A DNA stretch of 44,668 nucleotides from an uncultured Christensenella sp. (lineage in GTDB: Bacteria; Bacillota; Clostridia; Christensenellales; Pumilibacteraceae), in the NCBI GenBank assembly GCA_910578545.1, contig CAJTPT010000003.1, positions 289,842 to 334,509 on the forward strand. The letters run 5' to 3'. This document shows positions 24,536 through 32,752 of the stretch, piece by piece; within the stretch, counting starts at the first letter, position 1; each line of letters starts with the position of its first letter. The notes beneath the pieces are model-generated. The model made no database searches. It was not told where the DNA came from and saw nothing but the letters and a program-made list of their open reading frames with translations. Made by a program: the position numbers and the translations under genes.

Positions 24536-24718
24536 TTAATCGTTTTTAGGAGAGATATAATCAAGCAAACTGTTCATATCCACGAGAACTTTATTACCGG
24601 CAGAAAGGCTTTTAATCTTGCCTTCCTTGCACCACGTTCTGATGGTGTGTACGGTGATAGCTGTTTCCGGATCGTCGGCTTTAATCATATCCCACGCTTT
24701 TTTAATGCTTCGTAACAT
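24536..24718 (-). CDS. xis: Excisionase-like small helix-turn-helix protein
   Basis: 60 aa, MerR-like/excisionase fold: ETAITVHTIRTWCKEGKIKSLSAGNKVLVDMNSLLDYIS is the familiar pattern in which a winged helix with a Trp/Gly turn ends in 'VDMNSLLDYI'. It directly precedes the integrase, the usual xis-int order. Ribosome binding site AAGGAG about 9 nt upstream; the same GGAGTTAT context recurs before int. The function in excision is inferred from fold and position. Confidence 0.82.
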   Translation of the reverse strand: MLRSIKKAWDMIKADDPETAITVHTIRTWCKEGKIKSLSAGNKVLVDMNSLLDYISPKND

Positions 24719-24912
24719 TGTGTATAACTCCTTACCTTTAAAGCGCCTACGGATAATCAGACGTCATAATATGCCGTATAAGCTTCGAGAATAGCATATA
24801 ACAGGATTTTGCGGAATACAAGAAACCCAGCGTGCGTAATATCTTCGCTATTAGCCGCAAATTATTCCGCTTAACCGATACTAAACCCATACTGTTTTTT
24901 GTCCTTGTTTTT

Positions 24913-25110
24913 ATTTGTCTTTCGACGCAAAGGGCGATACCCGAAAAAAAGGTCTTTGTAAATTCGCGCTTTCTTACAAATAAAAACTAACCGTCAAGGG
25001 AACAGTAGAAAATATTACGTTATCGTATTTACAATAAATAGTTTCCGTAATATTTTCTGCCCTTGACGGCAAAGACTTTTTCGGGTACAACCACACGGCG
25101 AAAGACAAAT
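24913..25110. repeat. Composite imperfect inverted repeat, about 198 bp
   Basis: Four successive blocks pair in mirror order: ATTTGTCTTTCG (24913-24924) with 25099-25110; ACCCGAAAAA...GTCTTTG (24939-24958) with 25070-25086; CCGTCAAGGG (24991-25000) with 25060-25069; AGAAAATATTACG (25007-25019) with 25046-25058. The intervening loops are unequal in length. It could fold as a long RNA stem, be a decayed MITE-like element, or be a recombinase/replication site linked to the nearby integrase. No function is shown. Confidence 0.8.
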
Positions 25111-25319
25111 CGGCAATAGTAAAGAATGTCTTAAGAAAAGTGAGGTGAGTCCCCTCAGAATATACACAGCGATACAGGTGAATATCAAAGCACAGTCGAA
25201 TCGGGTTCGCAACAACTCTCGCTTGAGTGGCTGAAAGTGGATTTATGAGTTCGTCCGAGATCGATACGAAAAGGTAAGCGAGCGAAATGAAGTGTAAAGA
25301 ATAATAAGCAGGCGTCGCA

Positions 25320-25333
25320 GAAAAGCGCTTTGG
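25320..25333. promoter_or_regulatory. Possible catabolite-responsive element
   Basis: GAAAAGCGCTTTGG contains the perfect core AAAGCGCTTT of CcpA-type sites but the outer TG/CA bases do not match. It lies about 70 bp upstream of the candidate promoter of the first xylan-locus gene. Confidence 0.3.
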
Positions 25334-25401
25334 CGTTTATCTTTTTGTTGTTAAATGATACTTTTATGATAGGATTGTTTATGTAAAACATCAATTTGAT
25401 A

Positions 25402-25431
25402 TGTTATATTATATACGGAATCATATTCCGT
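25402..25431 (+). promoter_or_regulatory. Extended -10 promoter with ACGGAAT palindrome
   Basis: TGTTATATT (25402-25410) fits an extended -10 element. Immediately downstream, ACGGAAT-CAT-ATTCCGT (25415-25431) is a perfect 7-3-7 palindrome at the expected transcription start, and the half ACGGAAT recurs at 25443-25449. This would suit a repressor controlling the glycosidase gene at 25483. The binding protein is not identified. Confidence 0.5.
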
Positions 25432-25482
25432 TTTACGTTGGTACGGAATAATTTTATAATAAATGATGAGGAGACTTATACG

Positions 25483-27741
25483 ATGAAGAAATTAAGAAAA
25501 ATCTTGGTTACAGGGCTGGCATTAGTTATGGGGCTGACGTGCTTCGGTTGCAGTGGTTTCGGCAATTCGGGCAGTTCCAATCCCGATCCCGTTCCGGTTC
25601 AGCCCGTGCTACCGGATCCAGATCCCGACCCTAACCCGAATCCTAATCCAGAGCCTAATCCCGACCCGGATCCCACGCCGAAGCCGCCCCTGTGTTCGAG
25701 ACACTCGTACGGCGCGTGGGTAAAAGTCGACGGTAAAGACGTGCGGGTATGTAGCGTTTGCGGCAACGTCGAAAAAAAGGTGACTGTAAGCACGCAGGGT
25801 ACAACTGCTACCGCAGATATGCAGAAAGCATTAAATCTTTCATTGCTTAAAAAAATTACGATGTACAATGCGGGTACGATCAATCCGATATCCAATTATA
25901 ACCGTGATATGGATTTGATCGAGGCCATGAATGCGGAATCGCTACGCATTGATCTTTCTATCGGCAAGCAAAATGACGACAGGAACTACACCGGCGGAAC
26001 CTTTCTTGTGACGGGCACCGACGACGATTGGCAAAACTATAATTATAACTTCTCGCAACTCGACAGCATTGTCAATCAAATTTCCGCAAAGGACGTTTTG
26101 CCTTATCTCGACTGGACGTACGTGCCCAAGCCGTTGCAAGAAAATCCCAACGACAAGACGCAGGGCTGGAAAAAGATAAATACAAGCCTTCCCAATTGGG
26201 AAGAGGCTTGGTCTCAGGTCTATTACAATTACGCAAAGCACTACGTAGATAAAGGGATTCAAATCGGCTATCACGAAGTCTTGAACGAGCCCGATATGTT
26301 TGAGGGCGCGGGCGGAATGTTTATGGATAAGGAACAGTTTGAAAGCGGACTTCATAACAAGCTGTACGAATTGAGCTCAAAGGCGATCCGCAAAGCCGAT
26401 CCCGACGCTACAATCGGCGGACCCGCGTTTGCGTTTGCCAACTCCAACGAAAAAAATAACTTTCTTCGATACGTTAAAGACAACAACGCGCCATTAGATT
26501 TCTATTCATTCCATTCGTATGACGGACTGGGAAACTTAAACTACACGACCGATCTTTTTGCACGGGATGAATACAAATTCGATTTCTTAAAGACGGCGTT
26601 CCACATGAACGAGTATTCGTGGCTGAACGGGAATTACGGGGAAATTTTCGATAAAGATAATTACTTTAACACCTACAAGGGTGCGGAAAAAACGCTCTCC
26701 GCAATTATGGACGTGGTAGAACGGACGGACGTACAGTGGGTACACTGGGCGCAGTTTATGGAATCCACCGTCTATGACGACGCATACGGCTTGATTTACT
26801 CAAACGGACACGTAAAAGCGGCGTATAACGCAGTCAAGATGTACAACGATATGCCCGTTTGGCGGTACGACGTTGCCGGGCTGCCGAGCGGAGTAAAGGG
26901 TGTTTTCTCTGCAAACGACACCAAGATGGGTTATCTCATTTGGAATACGAATGATTCCGCGCAAACCATCACGTTGAAAGTAAACAATCCCGTATTCGAT
27001 ATAGCAACGCGCCGTGTTTATAGAATTGACAGCTCGCACGGCAGTTATTACGAAAACGCCAAAAACGAGCATCTCGTTGCCGCGGGCGTTGGTGCGGTTG
27101 ATTTAAACAAAGCCGTGTGGTCCGGTCAGATTCCAGCTAACGGTGTGGTATATATCACGTTGAATGAGGACGGCTACGACGATTTTAGGGCTTGGGCGGA
27201 TAGAACAACTGATTTTGCGACCGACGTAAAGACAACCTATTATTACTGGATGCGCAATGTGGAAACCCAAAGAGTAAAAGAAGGTACGGCGGGTTATTCC
27301 CATTTCGATCGCAACAGCTGGACAATGTATCTTTCCAACGGCGTTTCGAGTGACTTCGGCGTTGCCGAGGCATCCGTCATCGCAAAGAATTTGCCTGAAA
27401 AGTTCAACGTCTTATTCAAGACTGAAGGCACGTTAAAGCACGTGGATAACAACTCCGCGTTGTTATTCAGAATAGACTTCTACGACGATAAGACTAATGA
27501 GTATACGTACAGCGTCGTGTTCCACAACGGACTTTATGACGAAACCCGTGGCAGTGGGTGGAATTGGGGCACAAAACAAAAGCCCAATAAAGTTGTGCAG
27601 TTTACGGGCGACGTATACAATATCGACCTTTCGCAGTACGTGCCCGAAGGCTGGAACGCAAAAACGGGCAAAGCGGAATTGTCATATGTAATGCAGAACG
27701 CGGGCGATAACACCCGTGCGGCGATTCAACTTTATAAATAA
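25483..27741 (+). CDS. Clan GH-A (GH39-like) lipoprotein glycosidase, paralog A
   Basis: 752 aa counting from the ATG at 25483, which has an ATGAGGAGA ribosome binding site and opens a signal peptide (KKLRKILVTGLALVMGL) ending at FGC, a relaxed lipobox. A Pro/Asn/Asp-rich tether and a short CSRH...CSVCG motif follow. The catalytic domain (about 110-480) shows the clan A barrel signatures: acid/base Glu269 in HEVLNEPD and a candidate nucleophile Glu377 in HMNEYSWL, with DFYSFHSYD between them. A beta-rich C-terminal region (about 480-752) includes a motif FDRNSWTMYL. Most similar in style to GH39 beta-xylosidases, but family and substrate are inferred. Its close paralog is at 32753. Confidence 0.75.
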   Translation: MKKLRKILVTGLALVMGLTCFGCSGFGNSGSSNPDPVPVQPVLPDPDPDPNPNPNPEPNPDPDPTPKPPLCSRHSYGAWVKVDGKDVRVCSVCGNVEKKVTVSTQGTTATADMQKALNLSLLKKITMYNAGTINPISNYNRDMDLIEAMNAESLRIDLSIGKQNDDRNYTGGTFLVTGTDDDWQNYNYNFSQLDSIVNQISAKDVLPYLDWTYVPKPLQENPNDKTQGWKKINTSLPNWEEAWSQVYYNYAKHYVDKGIQIGYHEVLNEPDMFEGAGGMFMDKEQFESGLHNKLYELSSKAIRKADPDATIGGPAFAFANSNEKNNFLRYVKDNNAPLDFYSFHSYDGLGNLNYTTDLFARDEYKFDFLKTAFHMNEYSWLNGNYGEIFDKDNYFNTYKGAEKTLSAIMDVVERTDVQWVHWAQFMESTVYDDAYGLIYSNGHVKAAYNAVKMYNDMPVWRYDVAGLPSGVKGVFSANDTKMGYLIWNTNDSAQTITLKVNNPVFDIATRRVYRIDSSHGSYYENAKNEHLVAAGVGAVDLNKAVWSGQIPANGVVYITLNEDGYDDFRAWADRTTDFATDVKTTYYYWMRNVETQRVKEGTAGYSHFDRNSWTMYLSNGVSSDFGVAEASVIAKNLPEKFNVLFKTEGTLKHVDNNSALLFRIDFYDDKTNEYTYSVVFHNGLYDETRGSGWNWGTKQKPNKVVQFTGDVYNIDLSQYVPEGWNAKTGKAELSYVMQNAGDNTRAAIQLYK

Positions 27742-27776
27742 TTGAAAATTTCAGCCGCAGTCTTGAAAATAAGGCA

Positions 27777-27805
27777 TTGACAAATTAGTGCACGTCGGAT
27801 ATTAT
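27777..27805 (+). promoter_or_regulatory. Promoter for GH51 with GTGCAC in the spacer
   Basis: TTGACA (27777-27782), 17-bp spacer, TATTAT (27800-27805). The spacer contains AGTGCAC (27787-27793), related to the AAGTGCACTT palindrome found upstream of the CBM9 gene. Confidence 0.7.
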
Positions 27806-27828
27806 TGTCGTAATAGGAGGAGTGAAAT

Positions 27829-29358
27829 ATGTCGGAAATCAAAATTGTAAAGTCGTGTGCTATCGGTAAAATCGAGCGGACGGTGTTCGGGTCTTTTATC
27901 GAACACATGGGGCGCGCCGTCTACGGCGGTATATACGATCCGTCGAGCGAGTATGCCGACGGCAATGGGTTTAGGAAAGACGTTATAGATCTTGTCAAAG
28001 ATTTAAACGTATCGTTGGTGCGGTATCCCGGCGGGAATTTTCTTTCGGGTTACGACTGGAAGGACGGTATCGGCGACATCAAAACCCGCCCCGCAAGGCT
28101 CGACCTTGCTTGGGGTCAGCTCGAGCCCAACACCGTAGGCGTGCTTGAATTCGATAAATGGGCGAAGGCGGCGGGCGCCGAGATAATGATGGGCGTCAAC
28201 ATGGGCACGGGTACGCCCAAGGACGCGTTCGAGCTTGCTGAGTACTGCAACTATCCGAGCGGAACGTATTGGTCGGATAGGCGGCGGGAGCACGGCACGC
28301 CCGACCCGCTCGGCATTCGGTACTGGTGTATCGGAAACGAGATGGACGGGTGCTGGCAGATATGTTCCATGCCCGCTTTGGAATACGGCAGAAAAGCCAA
28401 CGAAACGGCAAAAATGCTGCATTGGCTCGACCCGAATATCAAGCTTACGGTTGTCGGTAGCAGTGGTTCGGGCATGCCTACGTACCCCGAATGGGATCGC
28501 GTGGTGCTTGAACAGACCTACGACAACGTCGAATATCTGTCGTTGCATAAATATTACGGTTATCCCGACGACGATGAGAGCAGAATAAGCGATTTCCTCG
28601 GCTCGTTTACCGATTTTGACGCGTTTATAAAAACGGCGCGTGCGACGGTCGAGTACGTAAAGACGTTAAAGCGCAGTAAAAAACAGGTCTATCTTTCGGT
28701 AGACGAGTGGAACGTTTGGCACACCGGCGCGTGTGACGACCCGTCGCGGTGGACGGTCGGACCCAAGCGCGGCGAGAATATATATACCGCAGTCGACGCC
28801 GTTTTGTTCGCGTCGCTAATGATGACGCTAATCAACAATGCGGACAGCGTAAAAATAGCGTGCCTGGCACAGCTCGTAAACGTGCTTGCGCCCATCATGA
28901 CGGATGGCAACGGCAAAGCCGTGCGTCAATCGATATATTTCCCGTTTTGGGCGGGGTCGCATTACGCAAACGGCACGGCTCTTCAAACCTTTTGCGACTG
29001 CGAGCATTACGTATCCGATCCGTTCGGCGACGTGCCTTGCGTTTACGTTGCGACGGCTTATGACGAGCAAAGCGGCGAAATCAGCGTATTTATCGTAAAC
29101 AACGGCGATAAAGAAGAAAGCTGTAATATCGACCTTATCGACTTCGGCAAATTAAGCGCGGTATCGAGCGAGCGGCTTATCTACGAAAACCTTTTTGATT
29201 CAAACACGAGCCAACACCCCGAACTCGTGCGGTGGGGCAAGGTAGATATGCCCGTTTCGCACGGCAACGGAAAATTTTCGGTAGTCGTGCCGCCGATATC
29301 GTTTAGCGTAGTTCGGTTTAAGGAAAAAGCCGAAAACCCACGCAAAGGCAAAAATTAA
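27829..29358 (+). CDS. abfA: GH51 alpha-L-arabinofuranosidase
   Basis: Removes arabinose side chains from arabinoxylan or arabino-oligosaccharides. 509 aa with no signal peptide, so probably cytoplasmic. GH51 hallmarks: FGSFIEHMGRAVYGGIYDP, VRYPGGNFLSGYDWKDGIG, WCIGNEMDG with acid/base Glu171, and VDEWNVWH with nucleophile Glu293. The C-terminal beta domain ends SVVVPPISFSVVRF. A GGAGGAG ribosome binding site and its own promoter precede it. Convergent with the AraC regulator 7 bp downstream. Confidence 0.95.
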   Translation: MSEIKIVKSCAIGKIERTVFGSFIEHMGRAVYGGIYDPSSEYADGNGFRKDVIDLVKDLNVSLVRYPGGNFLSGYDWKDGIGDIKTRPARLDLAWGQLEPNTVGVLEFDKWAKAAGAEIMMGVNMGTGTPKDAFELAEYCNYPSGTYWSDRRREHGTPDPLGIRYWCIGNEMDGCWQICSMPALEYGRKANETAKMLHWLDPNIKLTVVGSSGSGMPTYPEWDRVVLEQTYDNVEYLSLHKYYGYPDDDESRISDFLGSFTDFDAFIKTARATVEYVKTLKRSKKQVYLSVDEWNVWHTGACDDPSRWTVGPKRGENIYTAVDAVLFASLMMTLINNADSVKIACLAQLVNVLAPIMTDGNGKAVRQSIYFPFWAGSHYANGTALQTFCDCEHYVSDPFGDVPCVYVATAYDEQSGEISVFIVNNGDKEESCNIDLIDFGKLSAVSSERLIYENLFDSNTSQHPELVRWGKVDMPVSHGNGKFSVVVPPISFSVVRFKEKAENPRKGKN

Positions 29359-29365
29359 GTTTATA

Positions 29366-30217
29366 TTATCGCTTTTTAGCGGTTTTATAGTAGGTCGGCG
29401 AAAACCCTGTTTTCTTTTTGAATATCCTCGAAAAGTAGTGCGGGTCGGAAAAAGAGAGCCTGTCGCTTATTTCGCTTACAGACAACGAGGTGTTTGTTAG
29501 CAGTTGTTTGGCTATTTCGATTTTATTATTGAGCAGATAGTTATACGGAGTGTTGCCGGCAAAGTATTTGTGAAACTCGCGCACGACCTGTACTTTGGAA
29601 ACGTGCAGAGTGTCGGCTATTTCTTCTATAGATATATCAGAATACAACGCATTGTCAAGCATGCGTTTTATTTCGCGTGCCAATTCCGAAAGCGGGGATA
29701 TTTTGGTGCTTTTGGACAGTAGGCAGGATATTTGGAACAGCACGGACGCTACCGAATGGCAAATGTCGGCGCTGTAATTGGACGTGAGCGAAAGCTTGCG
29801 TATTTCTTCAAACAGGTGCTGGCAGTGCACGTTTTTGAAAACGTGCTTGCCCGATATGCCGAGCGCCGAAAATACGTTTGAAAAGAAATCCGAAAAGAAG
29901 TTTATCCAAACTTTTTCGTACGGCTCGTCGGGGTCGGAGTAATAAACGTGGTCGTAGCCCGGTTCTATGCAATAAACGTCGCCCGCATTAAGTTCGTAGG
30001 TTGCACCGTCTATCTCGAGATGACCTTTGCCCGAAATAACGTATTCAAAGACGAAATAGTTGTTGTTGGTCCTGTTTACGCAATATCTTGTGTCGGGCGG
30101 GGTATATCCTATATTTTCTATGTGTATAATGTTCCCGTCGGTCTTATCGAATATAAAAAAGTGCAGATCTTCCTTGGTGTCGGAACCGTAATACGCCTGT
30201 TTTTTGCTATCGCTCAT
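29366..30217 (-). CDS. AraC-family transcription regulator
   Basis: 283 aa. The N-terminal half is a cupin-like sugar-sensing domain (YVISGKGHLEIDGATYELNAGDVYCIEPGYDHVYYSD). The C-terminal ~100 residues contain the two AraC helix-turn-helix motifs: ISIEEIADTLHVSKVQVVREFHKYFAGNTPYNYL and LSVSEISDRLSFSDPHYFSRIFKKKTGFSPT. It is divergent from the CBM9 lipoprotein gene, with a 264-bp regulatory region between, and convergent with GH51. Probably an activator of the xylan locus responding to a pentose or its oligosaccharide (inferred). The ATG at 30217 has CGGAGA upstream. Confidence 0.93.
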   Translation of the reverse strand: MSDSKKQAYYGSDTKEDLHFFIFDKTDGNIIHIENIGYTPPDTRYCVNRTNNNYFVFEYVISGKGHLEIDGATYELNAGDVYCIEPGYDHVYYSDPDEPYEKVWINFFSDFFSNVFSALGISGKHVFKNVHCQHLFEEIRKLSLTSNYSADICHSVASVLFQISCLLSKSTKISPLSELAREIKRMLDNALYSDISIEEIADTLHVSKVQVVREFHKYFAGNTPYNYLLNNKIEIAKQLLTNTSLSVSEISDRLSFSDPHYFSRIFKKKTGFSPTYYKTAKKR

Positions 30218-30234
30218 ATTTTCTCCGAAATATA

Positions 30235-30264
30235 ATTATAGTCTACCTTTACTTGCCGAAACAA
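30235..30264 (-). promoter_or_regulatory. Promoter for the AraC gene
   Basis: On the minus strand TTGTTT (30264-30259), 18-bp spacer, TATAAT (30240-30235), about 18 bp before the start codon. Confidence 0.5.
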
Positions 30265-30370
30265 TGTAAATAGACCGAATAATGTAATTATAATCCCCCT
30301 AACGTAAAATGTCAATACATTGTCGCCATAAAAGACGGCAATATTCGATAAAAGGGTGTACTTGTTAATA

Positions 30371-30380
30371 AAGTGCACTT
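30371..30380. promoter_or_regulatory. AAGTGCACTT palindrome, candidate activator site
   Basis: Perfect 10-bp palindrome ending 18 bp before the -35 box of the CBM9 gene promoter. AGTGCAC also occurs inside the GH51 promoter. A shared regulator of both is possible. Confidence 0.4.
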
Positions 30381-30398
30381 TCGCGTTACTATTATATA

Positions 30399-30427
30399 TT
30401 GAACTGTGTATTGTAGCGGTGTATACT
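30399..30427 (+). promoter_or_regulatory. Promoter for the CBM9 lipoprotein gene
   Basis: TTGAAC (30399-30404), 17-bp spacer, TATACT (30422-30427), about 55 bp before the ATG. Confidence 0.65.
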
Positions 30428-30481
30428 AATGGTATATGTCGAGCATAATCGATAATATAAAGGAAAAATAAGGAGAATGAT

Positions 30482-32647
30482 ATGAGAAAAACCAAGAAAG
30501 CACTTTTAGCGCTTGCACTCGCGGGCGTAATGAGCTTTTCCGTAGCGTGCGGCAATGACAGCACGAAACCCACAAATCCTACGCCGCCCGGACCCGGCCC
30601 GGTAGTAGATGAAGAAAAGACCTACACCGTTACGTTTACCGACCGCGGCACCGTAGTAGCGACCTATACAGACAAAAAGGCGGGCGAAAAGGTGGCTGTT
30701 CCCACGGCGCCTACGCGCGAGGATCCCCGCTATACGTTTACCGGCTGGACGGGATTGGGCGCAGACGCTACCGAGGTTACGGTATACGAGGATAACGCTA
30801 CGTACGACGCGCAATGGAACGAGATGTTCGGCTCGGATACTCTGTTCACCGCCAAGGAACGCAACTTTGATAAAGCCGTTACAATCGACGGCAACGGTGA
30901 CGACGCGGCATGGGCGGACGCTACCGCTTACGATCTCGACGAAAACGGAAGCACGGTCAAATTCCTTTGGGATGCGGACGCGATTTATATTTATGCCGAC
31001 ATTGTACAGACCGATGGCGAAACCGCTGATGTCGATACGCATGACGAGGGCGAAGAAGACGAAGTTCCCGTAGGTTATTTAAACGTTATTGTAGATTTGT
31101 TGCACAGCGATAAGCTTGCTTCCTACGGCTGGGACGGACTCAGCTGGGGCGGCCCTTACCGCGGCGAACCCGGACCCATGGTCGAGGGCGGCTATACTAT
31201 CAAGGCGGGCGCTACTGCCGACGCCGACGTAGCTAAATCGGGCGAATGGCTTTCCGCCGGCGATACCGATCGTGAGGTCGGCTCGATTATTGGCGAAGAG
31301 GGTTATACCGTTGAGTTCAAAATCGGCACGACCAATAGCAATATCGGCGATTACAAACCGCACGCAGGTCAGGAAATCGGCTTGAGCATAAAAAGTACCG
31401 ACGGCGCTTCCGCACTGGAAAGCTTTGACGGCTATGCAAACCACGGCCCCAAGAGCCTTTCCAACGTTGCGCTTGTAAAGAACGAAGACAACCTCGAGTT
31501 CTTGTGGAACGTTAAGGAAGTGCGCGAAAACTACGATATCGTAGTGGACGGCAAGGAAGACAGATATTTGTACGCGCGTGACGCGGGCGAGTTTGCCGTA
31601 GGCGAGGACGGCACGACCGTGAAAGCGCTTTGGAATAAAGACGGCAATATCTATATGCTTGTCAACTTCGGCGAGGGCACGACTTCGTTAAAGGCTGAGG
31701 CGTTTGGCGGATCGGTCGAGTTCACCAAAGAGGACGAACAAACGCTGTACGAGGCCGCTTTGACGGTAGAACGCGAATTCGCAATAGGCAACTGGTCGGA
31801 GTTTACGCTCACCGTTAACGACGACGAGCCCATTGAAAGCTATATCAGACTCGTTCGCAACGAGAACAATATTGGCCGCAAACTTGTTACTGCCAAAAAG
31901 CTTGCCGAGGGCGCCGAAATAGAAATCGACGGCGAATTGGACGAAGCTTACGGCGAAAAGGTCGCCGATATAAATACCGTTACGCAGGGCACCGCCCAAA
32001 GCACGGGCGAAGCGTATATCCGTTGGGATGACGACTATCTGTACGTGTTTGTAGACGTAACCGACAGCGACGTAAGTGAGAGCCAGATAGGCGACTCTTA
32101 CAACAACGACAGCGTAGAAGTTTGGCTTGATACCTGCCAAATGCTTGCCGGCGCGACGCATGAAGACGGCAGCAGATGGGGCTGGGGCGACAACAACAGA
32201 CCTGCGGGACTTTACCGCGGCGAAGGCGGCTTCCGCGTAATTGCCGGAAAAGTCGGCGACGACAGCGGCAGCCATTGGCTGTGGGATGACACGCGCACCA
32301 GACCTACGACGGCTTCCAAAGTAACGGATTACGGTTATACCGTCGAATACAAGATTCCTTGGGGCGAAAAACTTGACGGCAAAGACGGCTGGGACGACGG
32401 TTTTGACAACTGGGTTCCCGCAACCGACGAACACGTAACCATATACGACGAAGAGGGTAACTTGATCCCCACGGCGCATACCAACAAAGTTGGACAGATT
32501 GTCAATATCATGATCAACATCAACGACGATAACGGTCAGGACGGTGTGCGCGAGGGCATTACCAGCCTTGCCGCACAGGGACACATGGCATACGATTTGC
32601 CGTACACGCTCAGCAACCTTTTGCTTGTAGCGGACGACGCCGAATAA
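30482..32647 (+). CDS. CBM9-rich xylan-binding lipoprotein with InlB-type repeat
   Basis: 721 aa. A signal peptide ends at SVACGN (lipobox-like), then a Pro/Gly tether and an InlB B-repeat-like domain at about 55-120 (YTVTFTDRGTVVATYTDKKAGEKV...FTGW). Two or three CBM9-type modules follow: one from about 125 (VTIDGNGDDAAWADATAY, VKFLWDADAIYIYADI), a shorter middle one near 350-450, and a well-formed C-terminal one from about 470 (IEIDGELDEAYGEK, AYIRWDDDYLYVFVDVTDSDV, NNDSVEVWLD, YTVEYKIPW). I see no catalytic domain. It probably captures xylan or its products at the cell surface for the neighbouring enzymes. An AAGGAGAATGAT ribosome binding site precedes the ATG. Confidence 0.82.
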   Translation: MRKTKKALLALALAGVMSFSVACGNDSTKPTNPTPPGPGPVVDEEKTYTVTFTDRGTVVATYTDKKAGEKVAVPTAPTREDPRYTFTGWTGLGADATEVTVYEDNATYDAQWNEMFGSDTLFTAKERNFDKAVTIDGNGDDAAWADATAYDLDENGSTVKFLWDADAIYIYADIVQTDGETADVDTHDEGEEDEVPVGYLNVIVDLLHSDKLASYGWDGLSWGGPYRGEPGPMVEGGYTIKAGATADADVAKSGEWLSAGDTDREVGSIIGEEGYTVEFKIGTTNSNIGDYKPHAGQEIGLSIKSTDGASALESFDGYANHGPKSLSNVALVKNEDNLEFLWNVKEVRENYDIVVDGKEDRYLYARDAGEFAVGEDGTTVKALWNKDGNIYMLVNFGEGTTSLKAEAFGGSVEFTKEDEQTLYEAALTVEREFAIGNWSEFTLTVNDDEPIESYIRLVRNENNIGRKLVTAKKLAEGAEIEIDGELDEAYGEKVADINTVTQGTAQSTGEAYIRWDDDYLYVFVDVTDSDVSESQIGDSYNNDSVEVWLDTCQMLAGATHEDGSRWGWGDNNRPAGLYRGEGGFRVIAGKVGDDSGSHWLWDDTRTRPTTASKVTDYGYTVEYKIPWGEKLDGKDGWDDGFDNWVPATDEHVTIYDEEGNLIPTAHTNKVGQIVNIMININDDNGQDGVREGITSLAAQGHMAYDLPYTLSNLLLVADDAE

Positions 32648-32689
32648 TAGTAGGTACAAGAACAACTAATCTAAACTACCGACGCAAAG

Positions 32690-32717
32690 GCGGGTGCGCA
32701 TATCCGCGCCCGCTTTT
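32690..32717 (+). terminator. Hairpin between CBM9 and second GH39-like gene
   Basis: GCGGGTGCG / CGCGCCCGC (9 bp, one G-T) with a 6-nt loop and TTTT. It probably reduces or ends transcription from the CBM9 gene. Confidence 0.7.
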
Positions 32718-32752
32718 GATATGGTAGGTATCCCAATATAAAGGATATAAAA

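Larger units (their letters stand above)
24719..25380. other. Non-coding accessory stretch between xis and the xylan locus
   Basis: About 660 bp with no gene I can support. It contains a spaced inverted repeat GCGGAATA/TATTCCGC (24811-24818 and 24863-24870), the large composite inverted repeat at 24913-25110, a small hairpin near 25142-25156, and an AAAGCGCTTT palindrome (25322-25331). One minus-strand open frame (25185-25394) has no ribosome binding site and an unlikely composition, so I do not call it. Confidence 0.5.

Noticed and set aside
25185..25394. 69-codon minus-strand frame in the accessory gap
   Set aside because: No ribosome binding site; residue mix (Ser/Cys/His-rich) looks like translated non-coding DNA.
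31688..32665. 325-codon minus-strand frame opposite the CBM9 protein
   Set aside because: Shadow of a repetitive Asp/Gly-rich gene.
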